DNA of 64,000 bases from Roseiarcus sp036513315 (GTDB lineage: Bacteria > Pseudomonadota > Alphaproteobacteria > Rhizobiales > Beijerinckiaceae): the NCBI GenBank assembly GCA_036513315.1, contig DATBZF010000031.1:124001-188000 (forward strand). Reading direction: 5' to 3'. Position numbers and translations under genes: made by a program. This document shows, piece after piece, positions 19,203 through 27,357 of this stretch; within the stretch, counting starts at the first letter, position 1, and the number at the start of each line of letters is the position of its first letter. Below the pieces are notes generated by a model. That model ran no database searches and was not told where the DNA came from. It was given only the letters and a program-made list of their open reading frames with translations.

Positions 19203-19363
19203 GCGCGGCGCAGCCCCAAATCAAGAATTCGGTCGCCAGCGCGGTCGGCAGGCGGCCCGGACGAGGTTGATTACCCGCTTTGCGCGGGACTTGGCAACAC
19301 GTATAAACGCGGCCCTTTGTCCTTTTTGAGCCTCGGCGGACGTGAAGAGTTTGCTTTAAAGCC

Positions 19364-20119
19364 ATGACGAACCCGATCGTAATTATCCCGGCGCGGATGG
19401 CCTCGATGCGGCTGCCAGGCAAACCTTTGGCCGATATCCATGGGGAGCCGATGATTGCGCATGTCTGGCGGCGCGCGATGGAGGCTGATGTCGGCCCTGT
19501 TGTCGTCGCCGCCGACGAGGCTGCGATCGTCAGTGCGATCGCTTCCGTCGGCGGGCGCGCCATTTTGACGCGGGCCGACCATGCCTCGGGCTCCGACCGG
19601 ATTTTCGAGGCGCTGAACGCCTTCGACGGCGACCGGCGCCACGACGTCATCGTCAACGTGCAGGGCGACCTGCCGACGATCGCAGCCTCGGCGGTGCGCG
19701 CCGCCGTGCGGCCGCTGGACGATGACGAAGTCGATATCGCGACGCTGGCGACGCCGATCACGCGCGCCAGGGAACGCGACGATCCGAATGTGGTCAAGGC
19801 GGTGGGGACGGAGATTGCGCCCGGCCGTCTGCGCGCGCTTTATTTCACCCGCGCCAGCGCGCCATGGGGCGAGGGGCCTTTGCTGCATCACATCGGGCTT
19901 TACGCCTATCGCCGCCAAGCGCTCGCCCGTTTCGTCGGGCTGGCGCCTTCGCCGCTGGAGCGGCGCGAAAAGCTCGAACAATTGCGCGCGCTGGAGGCGG
20001 GAATGCGAATCGACATCGCGCTCGTCGATACGCCGCCGCTCGGCGTCGACACGCCAGAGGATCTGGAGCGCGCCAGGCAGATGCTTGCGCCGCGTGGAGG
20101 CAAGCATGACGGACCGTAG
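19364..20119 (+). CDS. kdsB: 3-deoxy-manno-octulosonate cytidylyltransferase
   Basis: Activates Kdo with CTP to CMP-Kdo for lipopolysaccharide inner core synthesis. At 251 residues it is normal length. The N-terminal nucleotide-binding segment runs IIPARMASMRLPGKPLADI near residues 6-24, and DHASGSDRIFEA near 76 plus NVQGDLPTI near 101 are the other hallmarks, including the Asp of QGD that holds magnesium. It overlaps pheA by 14 bases; this kdsB-pheA order is common in Hyphomicrobiales. No strong binding site is visible before the ATG. Confidence 0.95.
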   Translation: MTNPIVIIPARMASMRLPGKPLADIHGEPMIAHVWRRAMEADVGPVVVAADEAAIVSAIASVGGRAILTRADHASGSDRIFEALNAFDGDRRHDVIVNVQGDLPTIAASAVRAAVRPLDDDEVDIATLATPITRARERDDPNVVKAVGTEIAPGRLRALYFTRASAPWGEGPLLHHIGLYAYRRQALARFVGLAPSPLERREKLEQLRALEAGMRIDIALVDTPPLGVDTPEDLERARQMLAPRGGKHDGP

Positions 20120-20966
20120 ATCCATCGCCTATCAGGGCGAACCCGGCGCCAATTCGCATATCGCCTGCGTCGAACGCTATCCCGAAATGATTCCGCTGCC
20201 TTGCCCGACCTTCGAGGACGCTTTCGCCGCGCTCCAGGAGGGCGCTGCCCATCTCGGCATGATCCCGATCGAGAATTCCATTGCCGGCCGCGTCGCCGAC
20301 ATCCACAATCTGCTGCCCGCCTCCGGCCTGCATATCGTCGGCGAGACGTTCCTGCCGATTCATTTCCAGCTTTTGGGCGTCAAGGGCGCCAAAGCGTCCG
20401 ACCTGCGCTCGGTGCACAGCCATGTCCATGCGCTGGGTCAGTGTCGCAAGATCATCCGCAAGCTCGGCCTCAAAGCTGTCGTCGCCGGCGACACCGCCGG
20501 CTCGGCGCGCGAGGTCGCCGAATGGGCGGACCCGACCAAAGCATCGCTCGCCACCAAGCTCGCCGGCGAAATCTATGGGCTCGACAATCTCGGCGTCGAT
20601 GTCGAGGACGAGGCGCATAATACGACGCGCTTCGTCATCCTTTCCAAGACGCCGTTTTGGGCGCCGGCCGGCGAAGGGCCAGTGGTGACGACTTTCATCT
20701 TCCGCGTGCGCAACGTGCCCGCCGCGCTTTATAAAGCGCTCGGCGGCTTCGCCACCAACGGCGTCAACATGACCAAGCTCGAGAGCTACATGGTCGAAGG
20801 CGAATTCTCCGCCACCCAGTTCCTGTCCGACGTCGACGGCCATCCCGAAGATCCGGCTTTGCGCCGGGCGCTCGATGAACTCGCGTTCTTCTCGAAGGAA
20901 GTGCGCATTCTGGGTGTCTATCCCGCCCATCCGTTCCGCGTAGAGACCCAGAAGGCGGCGGAATAA
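20106..20966 (+). CDS. pheA: Prephenate dehydratase
   Basis: Monofunctional enzyme converting prephenate to phenylpyruvate in phenylalanine synthesis. The 286-residue product starts at MTDRRSIAYQGEPGANSH, the standard first strand, has MIPIENSIAGRVAD near residue 53, and the catalytic Thr-Arg-Phe motif in HNTTRFVILS near 176. An ACT domain follows (about 195-275) with GVNMTKLESYMV, where phenylalanine feedback inhibition acts. There is no chorismate mutase domain. The open frame extends far upstream, but homologous sequence begins only at 20106, inside the end of kdsB. Confidence 0.95.
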   Translation: MTDRRSIAYQGEPGANSHIACVERYPEMIPLPCPTFEDAFAALQEGAAHLGMIPIENSIAGRVADIHNLLPASGLHIVGETFLPIHFQLLGVKGAKASDLRSVHSHVHALGQCRKIIRKLGLKAVVAGDTAGSAREVAEWADPTKASLATKLAGEIYGLDNLGVDVEDEAHNTTRFVILSKTPFWAPAGEGPVVTTFIFRVRNVPAALYKALGGFATNGVNMTKLESYMVEGEFSATQFLSDVDGHPEDPALRRALDELAFFSKEVRILGVYPAHPFRVETQKAAE

Positions 20967-21000
20967 TCGCCTTTTCCGGGTCTCGCTGTCGATTCTGCAT

Positions 21001-21028
21001 TTGACAGACCGCGGCTCGTGAATAGATT
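21001..21028 (+). promoter_or_regulatory. Sigma-70-type promoter for the DUF3892 gene
   Basis: TTGACA at 21001-21006, a 16-base spacer, and TAGATT at 21023-21028. The -35 is a perfect match and the -10 matches at four of six positions. It would give a leader of about 27 bases before the ATG at 21062. Confidence 0.6.
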
Positions 21029-21061
21029 TTGCGTCGCGATTCTTGACGATGCGGGGCCGCC

Positions 21062-21346
21062 ATGCCGCATAATCAGACCATTCGATGCGTCAGCAGAGGT
21101 TATGGACAGCATCCTCATGAGCGAATCCTCCATGTCGGCGGAATCAACGAAGACGGTTCCCATTGGAAGCAAAGCCAGCAGCAAACCATCAAGGAGATAG
21201 AGGAAGGTTCGTGGGAATATTATTCGCAGCTCACCTGGCGGCGAAACAGAATCGTTGTGGCGACCTATCTGGGCCAAAAATATATCAAGGCGTTCGAGGA
21301 CGATTATCAGCCCAATACGCTTCTCGCTCTCCCGGAATGCCCTTGA
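21062..21346 (+). CDS. DUF3892 domain protein
   Basis: Small 94-residue cytoplasmic protein of the DUF3892 family, whose function is unknown. The family pattern is plain: an N-terminal IRCVSR strand, PHERILHVGGIN near residue 18, WKQSQQQTIKEIEEG near 35, then YLGQKYIKAFEDDYQPNTLLALPECP at the end, split across two beta strands. Members of this length occur singly in many proteobacteria. It has its own promoter-like sequence and stands alone between pheA and timA. Base composition is a little lower in GC than its neighbours. Confidence 0.8.
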   Translation: MPHNQTIRCVSRGYGQHPHERILHVGGINEDGSHWKQSQQQTIKEIEEGSWEYYSQLTWRRNRIVVATYLGQKYIKAFEDDYQPNTLLALPECP

Positions 21347-21592
21347 GGGAGAAAGGCCGGAAACAACGCATTCCATGCGCCATCATCGGGTCTTTGCGCT
21401 TCTTTGCCCGCTTCTCCCCGCTGTTTGAACGTCTTCCGCCGCAAACGCGATTTGCGCCGCCGCTCACGGCGCGCGCCCACGCCATGGACCGGTCCTAGCC
21501 AAACCCGGCCGCAAGGCCTAATTATGGGTCTGGACCGCGCATGGTTTTGGCTTGCACCTTGCCCGCGCCGGCGCGGCGGAAATCAGGATTTG

Positions 21593-22324
21593 ATGATGCC
21601 AGGTCTGGATATGTCTACGATCGTTTTTGCGATCATCGCGATCTTTGTGGTCTGGAAGCTGAGGTCGGTGCTCGGCACGCGAAATGGCGCGGAGCGGCCG
21701 CCGATTGATCCGGGCGTCGGGCCTAATCTTGGCCCCAATGGCGCCAATGCTCCCAAGCCGATGGGCCAGGTCGTGCACTTGCCGACCGCCCCTCGCGACG
21801 GCGTCGCGCCAACCGGCGCTGCGTCTTCCGATCCACTGACCCGTTGGAAGGGTTTTGCCGAGCCCGATTCCAAGGTCGCCACGGGTCTTGACGCGATCGC
21901 CGCCGCCGATCCCGGTTTTTCGCCCGACGGCTTTCTGGCCGGCGCTCGTTCGGCCTATGAGATGATCGTCGTCGCCTTCGCCAAAGGCGATCGCGCGACG
22001 CTCGGCAATCTTCTGGCGCCCGAGGTGCTGGACAATTTCTCCAGGGCGATCGAGGCGCGCCTCGCCCGCGGCGAGACCATGGAAACAACATTGGTGTCGA
22101 TCGATTCGGCGGCGTTCGAGGACGCGCGGTTGAATGGCGGGACAGCGCAGGTCACCGTACGCTTCGCGGCAAAGCTGATCTCCCATACCCGCGACAAGGC
22201 CGGTCTGGTGACCGAAGGCTCGGCCGACGCCGTCGTCGATCATCTGGATGTGTGGACTTTCTCTCGTGACACACGCTCGCGCAATCCCAATTGGCAGTTG
22301 AGCGCAACCGAAACCGTGCATTAG
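21593..22324 (+). CDS. timA: Tim44/TimA domain protein
   Basis: 243-residue protein with one N-terminal membrane helix (residues about 7-20, STIVFAIIAIFVVWKLRSVLG interrupted by charged residues) and a C-terminal Tim44 domain (about 105-240). In mitochondria this domain recruits import machinery; in alphaproteobacteria TimA is an inner-membrane protein of uncertain role linked to envelope protein handling. The order timA-mltA-smr is conserved in Hyphomicrobiales, and mltA follows after 21 bases. AGGA precedes the ATG at 21593; a second ATG at 21596 is equally possible. The longer open frame upstream is not conserved-looking. Confidence 0.85.
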   Translation: MMPGLDMSTIVFAIIAIFVVWKLRSVLGTRNGAERPPIDPGVGPNLGPNGANAPKPMGQVVHLPTAPRDGVAPTGAASSDPLTRWKGFAEPDSKVATGLDAIAAADPGFSPDGFLAGARSAYEMIVVAFAKGDRATLGNLLAPEVLDNFSRAIEARLARGETMETTLVSIDSAAFEDARLNGGTAQVTVRFAAKLISHTRDKAGLVTEGSADAVVDHLDVWTFSRDTRSRNPNWQLSATETVH

Positions 22325-22345
22325 GCCTTCGCCTGGAAATGAGCG

Positions 22346-23446
22346 ATGGCGCCGGTTCTCGATCCCATAGGCTTTGCCGACCTCGCCGGTTTTGCCAGCG
22401 ACGATTGCCTCGCGGCTTTCCAGACTTTCCTTCGTTCCGCCAAAACGCTGGTCGAGGCAAGCGCGCCAACGAGGCCGGCGGTCGCGCCTTCGCCGGCGCT
22501 GGCGGCGATCGCCAGGGAGGCCTTGGCGGCCGACATTCGCGAGACAAGCGACGCTCGCAGATTTTTCGAGCGGCGCTTCCATGCCTTCCGCGTCGCGCCG
22601 GACCCTGGGAGGGAGACCGGCTTCCTGACCGGCTATTACGAGCCGCGCCTGCGCGGTTCGCTCGAACCCTCGCCTGAATTCTCGGCCCCCGTATTGGCGC
22701 GCCCCGCCGATCTGGTCACTTTTCCCGCCGGGTGCGCGCCGCCATCGCTGGATCCGGCTTTGACCGGCGCGCAGCGCTCAGGCAGCGGCCTGCTGCGCCC
22801 CTATCCCGAACGCGCCGCCATCGAGGCCGGCGGCGAGGGACGCGCGATCCTGTGGCTACCCGACGCGGTCGAATTGTTCATGGCGCAGGTGCAGGGTTCG
22901 GCAAGCGTCGAACTTCCTGATGGACGGCTCGTCCGGCTCGCTTACGACGGGCGCAATGGCCAGCCTTATACATCGATCGGGCGCCTGCTGATCGAAGCGG
23001 GCGAAATCCCCGAGGCGGAAATGTCGCTGGCGCGCCTCAAATCATGGCTGCGCGCCAACGATCTGGCGCCCGGCGGCAAAGCTCGCGCGCTGATGCAGCG
23101 CAACCGCTCTTATGTTTTCTTCAAGCTGGAAACGGCGTTCGATCCCGCCGATGGTCCTGTCGGCGGCGCGGGGATCGGGCTGACGACCTTGCGCTCGATC
23201 GCCGTGGACCGCGGAATCTGGGCCTATGGGACGCCGTTCTGGCTCGCTGCGCATCTGCCGTGGCGGAGCCCGCAACCAGAGGCGTTCGCCCGCCTCATGA
23301 TCGCGCAGGACACCGGATCGGCTATTATCGGCGCGGCGCGCGCCGATCTCTATTTTGGCGGCGGCGACGAGGCCGGAATCCGCGCCGGCGACATCCGCCA
23401 TGCCTGCGATTTCACCGTGCTCCTGCCCGCGGGAGAGCCGCGGTGA
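22346..23446 (+). CDS. mltA: Membrane-bound lytic murein transglycosylase A
   Basis: Cleaves peptidoglycan between MurNAc and GlcNAc with formation of 1,6-anhydro ends. 366 residues. The MltA barrel covers about 90-250 with TGYYEPRLRG near residue 94; the 3D domain follows with the catalytic Asp in LMIAQDTGSAIIGAARADLYFG near 320. No lipobox or convincing signal peptide is seen at this start, which is odd for a periplasmic enzyme; export may depend on an upstream start I could not identify. The smr gene starts within its stop (GTGA). Confidence 0.9.
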   Translation: MAPVLDPIGFADLAGFASDDCLAAFQTFLRSAKTLVEASAPTRPAVAPSPALAAIAREALAADIRETSDARRFFERRFHAFRVAPDPGRETGFLTGYYEPRLRGSLEPSPEFSAPVLARPADLVTFPAGCAPPSLDPALTGAQRSGSGLLRPYPERAAIEAGGEGRAILWLPDAVELFMAQVQGSASVELPDGRLVRLAYDGRNGQPYTSIGRLLIEAGEIPEAEMSLARLKSWLRANDLAPGGKARALMQRNRSYVFFKLETAFDPADGPVGGAGIGLTTLRSIAVDRGIWAYGTPFWLAAHLPWRSPQPEAFARLMIAQDTGSAIIGAARADLYFGGGDEAGIRAGDIRHACDFTVLLPAGEPR

Positions 23447-24036
23447 AAGAGCCGCCGGTCCCACGCCCGGCCCGTCTGCGCCGCCTCAGCGACGAGGAGA
23501 TCGATCTGTGGATCGCTGTCGCTAAAAGCGTCGCGCGGCGCAAGGGCGCGAAATTGCCGAGCCCGCGCAGAGTCGAGCCGCCGCCGGTCGCGGCGGCGGT
23601 TGCGGCGCCGGAGCCTGAGAAACGGCGCGCCAATCCCACGCCAAAGGCCGCGCCGCCGCCGCCACTGGCGCCGCTGGAGAGGCGCCTGAAGAAACAGCTG
23701 GCGCGCGGGCGCAGCGCGATCGACCAATCGATCGATCTGCACGGCATGACCCAGGCTGAGGCGCATCAGGCTCTGCGCGGCTTTCTCCTTTATGCGCAGG
23801 CGCAGGGCGACCGGCTGGTTCTTGTCGTCACCGGCAAGGGCGCGCCCAAGGCCAGAGGCTTCGAGGCGTCCGGCTTCGACGAGCCCGGCGTTTTGCGCCG
23901 GATCGTACCCCATTGGCTGCATGCCGCCGACTTGCGCGGAACCGTGCTCGGCTTCGAAGAAGCCGGTCGCACGCATGGCGGCTCGGGCGCGCTGTATGTG
24001 CGGCTGCGGCGAAGGGAGCACGCGGGGCGACGGTGA
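23443..24036 (+). CDS. Smr domain protein (putative DNA/RNA nuclease)
   Basis: 197-residue protein starting at GTG 23443 inside the mltA stop. Residues 1-45 are basic, 46-85 are a low-complexity Pro/Ala linker, and 95-190 form the Smr domain with SIDLHGMTQAEAHQAL (Asp-x-His-Gly motif), VVTGKGAP and the C-terminal GGSGALYVRLRR. Smr domains act as nucleases or bind nucleic acid; this short type resembles the YdaL/SmrB group. A role in RNA or mismatch processing is family-based inference only. Confidence 0.88.
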   Translation: MKEPPVPRPARLRRLSDEEIDLWIAVAKSVARRKGAKLPSPRRVEPPPVAAAVAAPEPEKRRANPTPKAAPPPPLAPLERRLKKQLARGRSAIDQSIDLHGMTQAEAHQALRGFLLYAQAQGDRLVLVVTGKGAPKARGFEASGFDEPGVLRRIVPHWLHAADLRGTVLGFEEAGRTHGGSGALYVRLRRREHAGRR

Positions 24037-24057
24037 ACGCGCGCAACGTATGCCGGA

Positions 24058-24705
24058 TCAGTCGGCGATCGCGCGCCGATCCGAGGCGGAGACGTCGCTG
24101 ATCTCGTCGTCGCGCCGCTTGGAAATGACCGCATCGACGATTCCCCATTTCACCGCTTCCTCCGCCGTCATGAAATGATCGCGGTCGAGCGTCCTCTCCA
24201 CTTCCTCATAGGACCGCCCACAATGACGGGCGTAGAGGCTGGTGATTCGATGCTTGGTCTGCCTGGTCTCCTCGGCGTGAATCAGGATATCGGAGGCCTG
24301 CCCCTGAAAGCCGCCAAGCGGTTGATGGACGTGAATGCTGGCATTGGGCAAAGCGGCGCGGTGGCCCGGCTCGCCGGCCATCAGCAGGAACGATCCCATC
24401 GAGCGCGCCGTCCCCATGCAGAGCGTCGCGACCGGACTCCTGATGAATTGCATGGTGTCGTAGATGGCGAGCCCGCTGGTGACCACGCCGCCCGGGGAAT
24501 TGATATACATGGCGATCGGCTTCTTAGGATTTTCCGCTTCGAGGAACAGCAATTGGGCGCAGATAAGCCCGGCGATGCCGTCCTCCACCTCGCCGTTAAG
24601 AAACACGATGCGCTCACGCAACAGCCGCGAGTAGATGTCGAACGATCTCTCGCCGCGGGCCGATTGCTCAACCACCATCGGGACGAGCTGCATCATGTCG
24701 CGCAT
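24058..24705 (-). CDS. clpP: ATP-dependent Clp protease proteolytic subunit (paralogue)
   Basis: Serine protease subunit of 215 residues. The triad is complete: Ser102 in GTARSMGSFLL, His127 in IHVHQPLGG and Asp176 in DRDHFM. The serine motif is GTARSMGS rather than the usual GQAASMGA, and there is a polar C-terminal extension of about 15 residues. No clpX or tig is adjacent, so this is probably a secondary ClpP working with a shared ATPase or as a hetero-oligomer with the main ClpP. It is encoded downstream of the ArsR/SRPBCC pair on the same strand with 37 bases between, so co-transcription is possible. Confidence 0.9.
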   Translation of the reverse strand: MRDMMQLVPMVVEQSARGERSFDIYSRLLRERIVFLNGEVEDGIAGLICAQLLFLEAENPKKPIAMYINSPGGVVTSGLAIYDTMQFIRSPVATLCMGTARSMGSFLLMAGEPGHRAALPNASIHVHQPLGGFQGQASDILIHAEETRQTKHRITSLYARHCGRSYEEVERTLDRDHFMTAEEAVKWGIVDAVISKRRDDEISDVSASDRRAIAD

Positions 24706-24742
24706 CGGCGAATCCTTCTCCGGCCGGATTTGAAAGTTCAGT

Positions 24743-25153
24743 TCAGGCGGCGAGCAGCAACCGCGGCGCGTTGCGGTTCGCCGGACTCTGGCGCGGCAGA
24801 ATGCGGGCGGCCGCCCTCAGCTCATGGACGATGCGGAAGGTTGTGCCGCCCGAATCATTGGCATGCAGATGGAAGGTGACGAGGCTTTCGGCAAACGGGC
24901 TTGCCCCGTCGCGCCAGAGGTAGCGAACGGACTGGCAGGGCTCCTGGTCCAGCAGATGAATCGAAACCGGCAGCGACGCCGCATCTTGCTGCGCAGGCGC
25001 GTCGGCATCCCGCTCGACGGCGCCTGGCGCAAGCCATCGCGCGACGTATTCAGGGATCGTCAACGCACGCCACACAAGGGCGGGCGGAGCGTCAAGCTCA
25101 TATTCGAAGCTTATGGCCGCGTGGCGTTCTGGATTGTCGGCGCTCGGCGTCAT
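24743..25153 (-). CDS. SRPBCC/AHSA1-domain protein
   Basis: 136-residue cytoplasmic protein of the START-like SRPBCC superfamily, AHSA1 branch. The fold is visible from SFEYELDAPPALVWRALTIPEYVARWLAPG (broken here by helix 1) through LVTFHLHANDSGGTTFRIVHEL. These proteins bind small hydrophobic ligands; the ligand here is unknown. Its ATG overlaps the arsR stop by four bases. ArsR plus AHSA1 pairs are common in actinobacteria and proteobacteria and are usually autoregulated stress or detoxification units. The C-terminus ends in a short unconserved basic tail. Confidence 0.82.
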   Translation of the reverse strand: MTPSADNPERHAAISFEYELDAPPALVWRALTIPEYVARWLAPGAVERDADAPAQQDAASLPVSIHLLDQEPCQSVRYLWRDGASPFAESLVTFHLHANDSGGTTFRIVHELRAAARILPRQSPANRNAPRLLLAA

Positions 25154-25464
25154 TGATCCATTTCCTTCAAAAGCTGTTTCAACGCTTCCACCCGTTCCGG
25201 CCAGAAGACCCGATAGCGCTGAAGCCATCGGAACATCAGCGCCAATCCTTCAGGATTGACCTGGTAATTGACATTGCGCCCGCTGCGTTGCTCGGCCACC
25301 AGTCCAGCCGATCGCAACACCGCAAGATGCTGCGACATCGCCGGCTGGGATATCGCCAACCCCTCGCGCAATTCCGTAGCGTTTCTTTCCCCATCCGCCA
25401 GTCGTTCGAAGACGGCGCGGCGGGTGGGGTCGGCGAGAGCCTTGAATATCTCCGTCTCCGTCAT
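25150..25464 (-). CDS. ArsR-family metalloregulator-like repressor
   Basis: 104-residue winged-helix repressor, normal length for ArsR/SmtB. The recognition region is TELREGLAISQPAMSQHLAVLRSAGLV near residues 30-56. No metal-binding cysteine pair is present, so it probably senses something other than arsenic-type metals. The start at 25464 (MTETEIFKAL) fits the family; no ribosome binding site is seen because a perfect inverted repeat occupies the position, so the message may be leaderless. Co-transcribed with the overlapping SRPBCC gene. Confidence 0.88.
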   Translation of the reverse strand: MTETEIFKALADPTRRAVFERLADGERNATELREGLAISQPAMSQHLAVLRSAGLVAEQRSGRNVNYQVNPEGLALMFRWLQRYRVFWPERVEALKQLLKEMDQ

Positions 25465-25470
25465 GACGAT

Positions 25471-25490
25471 ACATAAGCACATACTTATGT
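25471..25490. promoter_or_regulatory. Candidate ArsR operator
   Basis: ACATAAG (25471-25477) and CTTATGT (25484-25490) form a perfect 7-6-7 inverted repeat six bases upstream of the arsR start, AT-rich against the GC-rich surroundings. Half-sites of this ATAAG/CTTAT form are typical for ArsR-family proteins. It would block transcription start directly. Confidence 0.65.
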
Positions 25491-25606
25491 GATCCGCAAG
25501 CCTTCCCGGAAGCAGTCCTGGCGCAGCGCCTCGCGGACGGCGGCGCATTGACCGCAACCCGCCGGAATGCGAGGAGGACGCGAATTCGCCAGGGGAAATT
25601 CAAGAC

Positions 25607-26605
25607 ATGACGCGCAAGGTTGAAGTTCTGGGCCTGGGCAATTCGCTTGTCGACATCATCGCCTTGACGGCGGACGATTATCTCGTCGCGCAAAATATGG
25701 TGAAGGGCGCCATGACGCTGATCGACGAACCGCGCGCCGAAAGCCTTTACGCCGCGCGCGTCGCGCCGACATTCGTTTCAGGCGGATCTGCGGCCAATAC
25801 GATTGTCGGCGTCGGCTCGTTCGGCATCAAGGGCGCCTATATCGGCAAGGTGAAGGCCGACGCGCTCGGCGGCCATTTCACCCATGACATCCGCGCGATG
25901 GGCGTCGATTTCTCGACGAAGCACGCCACCGAAGGGCCGGCGACCGGACGTTGCTTCATCTATGTGACGCCGGATGGCGAGCGCACCATGAACACCTATC
26001 TCGGCGCGAGCACGTTCCTGTCGCCGCCCGACGTCGACGAAGAGCTCGTGCGCGGGGCGGGCATCATCTATCTCGAAGGCTATATGTGGGATCGCCCGGC
26101 GGCCAAATCGGCCTTTCAGAAGGCCGCGGCCATCGCTCATGAAGCGGGCAATCGCGTCGCGCTGACTTTGTCGGATTCGTTCTGCGTCGATCGTTTCCGC
26201 GACGAATTCCTCGATCTGATGCGCAAAGGCTTTGTCGATACGATCTTCTCCAACACCGAGGAAGTTCTTTCGCTCTATCAGACGAAGGATTTCGCCGCTG
26301 CGCTGGCTGCGCTGCGCGCCGAGGGCGTGCTCGGAATTGTGACGCGCTCGGAGAAGGGCTCGATCGTTCTCGACGGGTCGAACACCCATGAAGTCCCGGC
26401 TTTTCCGATCGCCAGCGTCGTCGACACGACGGGCGCCGGCGATCTCTTCGCGTCGGGCTTTCTGGCGGGCATGGCGCGCGGCGTCGACTATTACGTCTGC
26501 GGGCGGCTCGGCGCGCTCGCCGCCGCCGAAGTCATCCAGCATGTCGGCGCCCGGCCGCGGGTCAGCCTCGCGGCGCTTGCGGCGGAGCACGGGATTGGGC
26601 TTTAG
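25607..26605 (+). CDS. Adenosine kinase (PfkB family)
   Basis: 332-residue nucleoside kinase converting adenosine to AMP for purine salvage. It has the PfkB N-terminal motif in FVSGGSAANTIVGVGSFG near residues 56-73 and the C-terminal signature DTTGAGDLFASGF near 279-291 with the catalytic Asp. The overall form (VLGLGNSLVDI start, YLEGYMWD in the middle) is that of the adenosine kinase group found across Hyphomicrobiales, clearly distinct from the ribokinase-like gene at 4186. AGGGGAAA lies about nine bases before the ATG. Confidence 0.9.
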   Translation: MTRKVEVLGLGNSLVDIIALTADDYLVAQNMVKGAMTLIDEPRAESLYAARVAPTFVSGGSAANTIVGVGSFGIKGAYIGKVKADALGGHFTHDIRAMGVDFSTKHATEGPATGRCFIYVTPDGERTMNTYLGASTFLSPPDVDEELVRGAGIIYLEGYMWDRPAAKSAFQKAAAIAHEAGNRVALTLSDSFCVDRFRDEFLDLMRKGFVDTIFSNTEEVLSLYQTKDFAAALAALRAEGVLGIVTRSEKGSIVLDGSNTHEVPAFPIASVVDTTGAGDLFASGFLAGMARGVDYYVCGRLGALAAAEVIQHVGARPRVSLAALAAEHGIGL

Positions 26606-26620
26606 GGCGCCTTGCGGGCG

Positions 26621-27286
26621 CTATGGCGCCGGACGTATGTCAAGCCGGATCAGCCCGGTCGCGCCATCGCCGTCGCCGGCGGCCTTCCAGCCGTTGATGG
26701 AATCGTACCCCTGTTCGAAGCGCCAAAGCATAGCGAGCTCCGCGCCGGACTTCTTCTTCCAGTTCAGGCGATAATAAAGATGGCGCCGCCACGAAGAGCC
26801 TCGTCCTGTGACGAAGTTGAGGTCCATCGGCGTCGGCCAGCTCAGCCAGCTTCTCTCGAGCACGAGCGAAGTCGCATCGCCCGGATCGGCCGCAAAGGCG
26901 GGGATCGGGCCGTCGGCGCCAGTGAGCGAGCCGGCAAGTGAGCCGAGGCTGAAGCTGCGCGCGCCGGCGGCGATCACAAGGCGGCCGCTGGCGTCGACGC
27001 TGTTGGCGGCGACCTGCTGGTAATCGGGCCCCGGCCCGGTCAAATCGAGTATGTGCCCGCCGCTCAGCAGGTCGGCGCCGTCCGAGCCTTTCGGTCCTAT
27101 CAGGCCTTCCACGCCCTCGCCGAACTGCAGATAGACGCCGTTCCAACCGACGGGGGTTGCCGGCAGATTGCCCAAATGGACAGTCACGACCTGATCGACC
27201 AGCAGCGAACACCAGCGCGCGGTGACGAGCCAAACCGCAGCGATGGCAATGATCGCAAAGGCGCCGCGAATGAGCAATGACCGCAT
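26621..27286 (-). CDS. Hypothetical membrane-anchored protein
   Basis: About 221 residues; not recognised. One N-terminal hydrophobic segment (MRSLLIRGAFAIIAIAAVW, residues 1-19) should anchor it in the inner membrane with the rest in the periplasm. The outside part is rich in Gly, Asp and Ser, with no cysteine motif or repeat. A GTG at 27304 would add six residues. It converges with the adenosine kinase (15-base gap) and lies downstream of the GumN-like gene on the same strand. Its coding status rests on the signal-like N-terminus and compact placement. Confidence 0.6.
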   Translation of the reverse strand: MRSLLIRGAFAIIAIAAVWLVTARWCSLLVDQVVTVHLGNLPATPVGWNGVYLQFGEGVEGLIGPKGSDGADLLSGGHILDLTGPGPDYQQVAANSVDASGRLVIAAGARSFSLGSLAGSLTGADGPIPAFAADPGDATSLVLERSWLSWPTPMDLNFVTGRGSSWRRHLYYRLNWKKKSGAELAMLWRFEQGYDSINGWKAAGDGDGATGLIRLDIRPAP

Positions 27287-27357
27287 GCTGCGCTTGGCTC
27301 CCACCCCGGCTGCAAGCGCCAGGCTACCTCGTCGGCGCTTACGGTCCGGGACGATCG

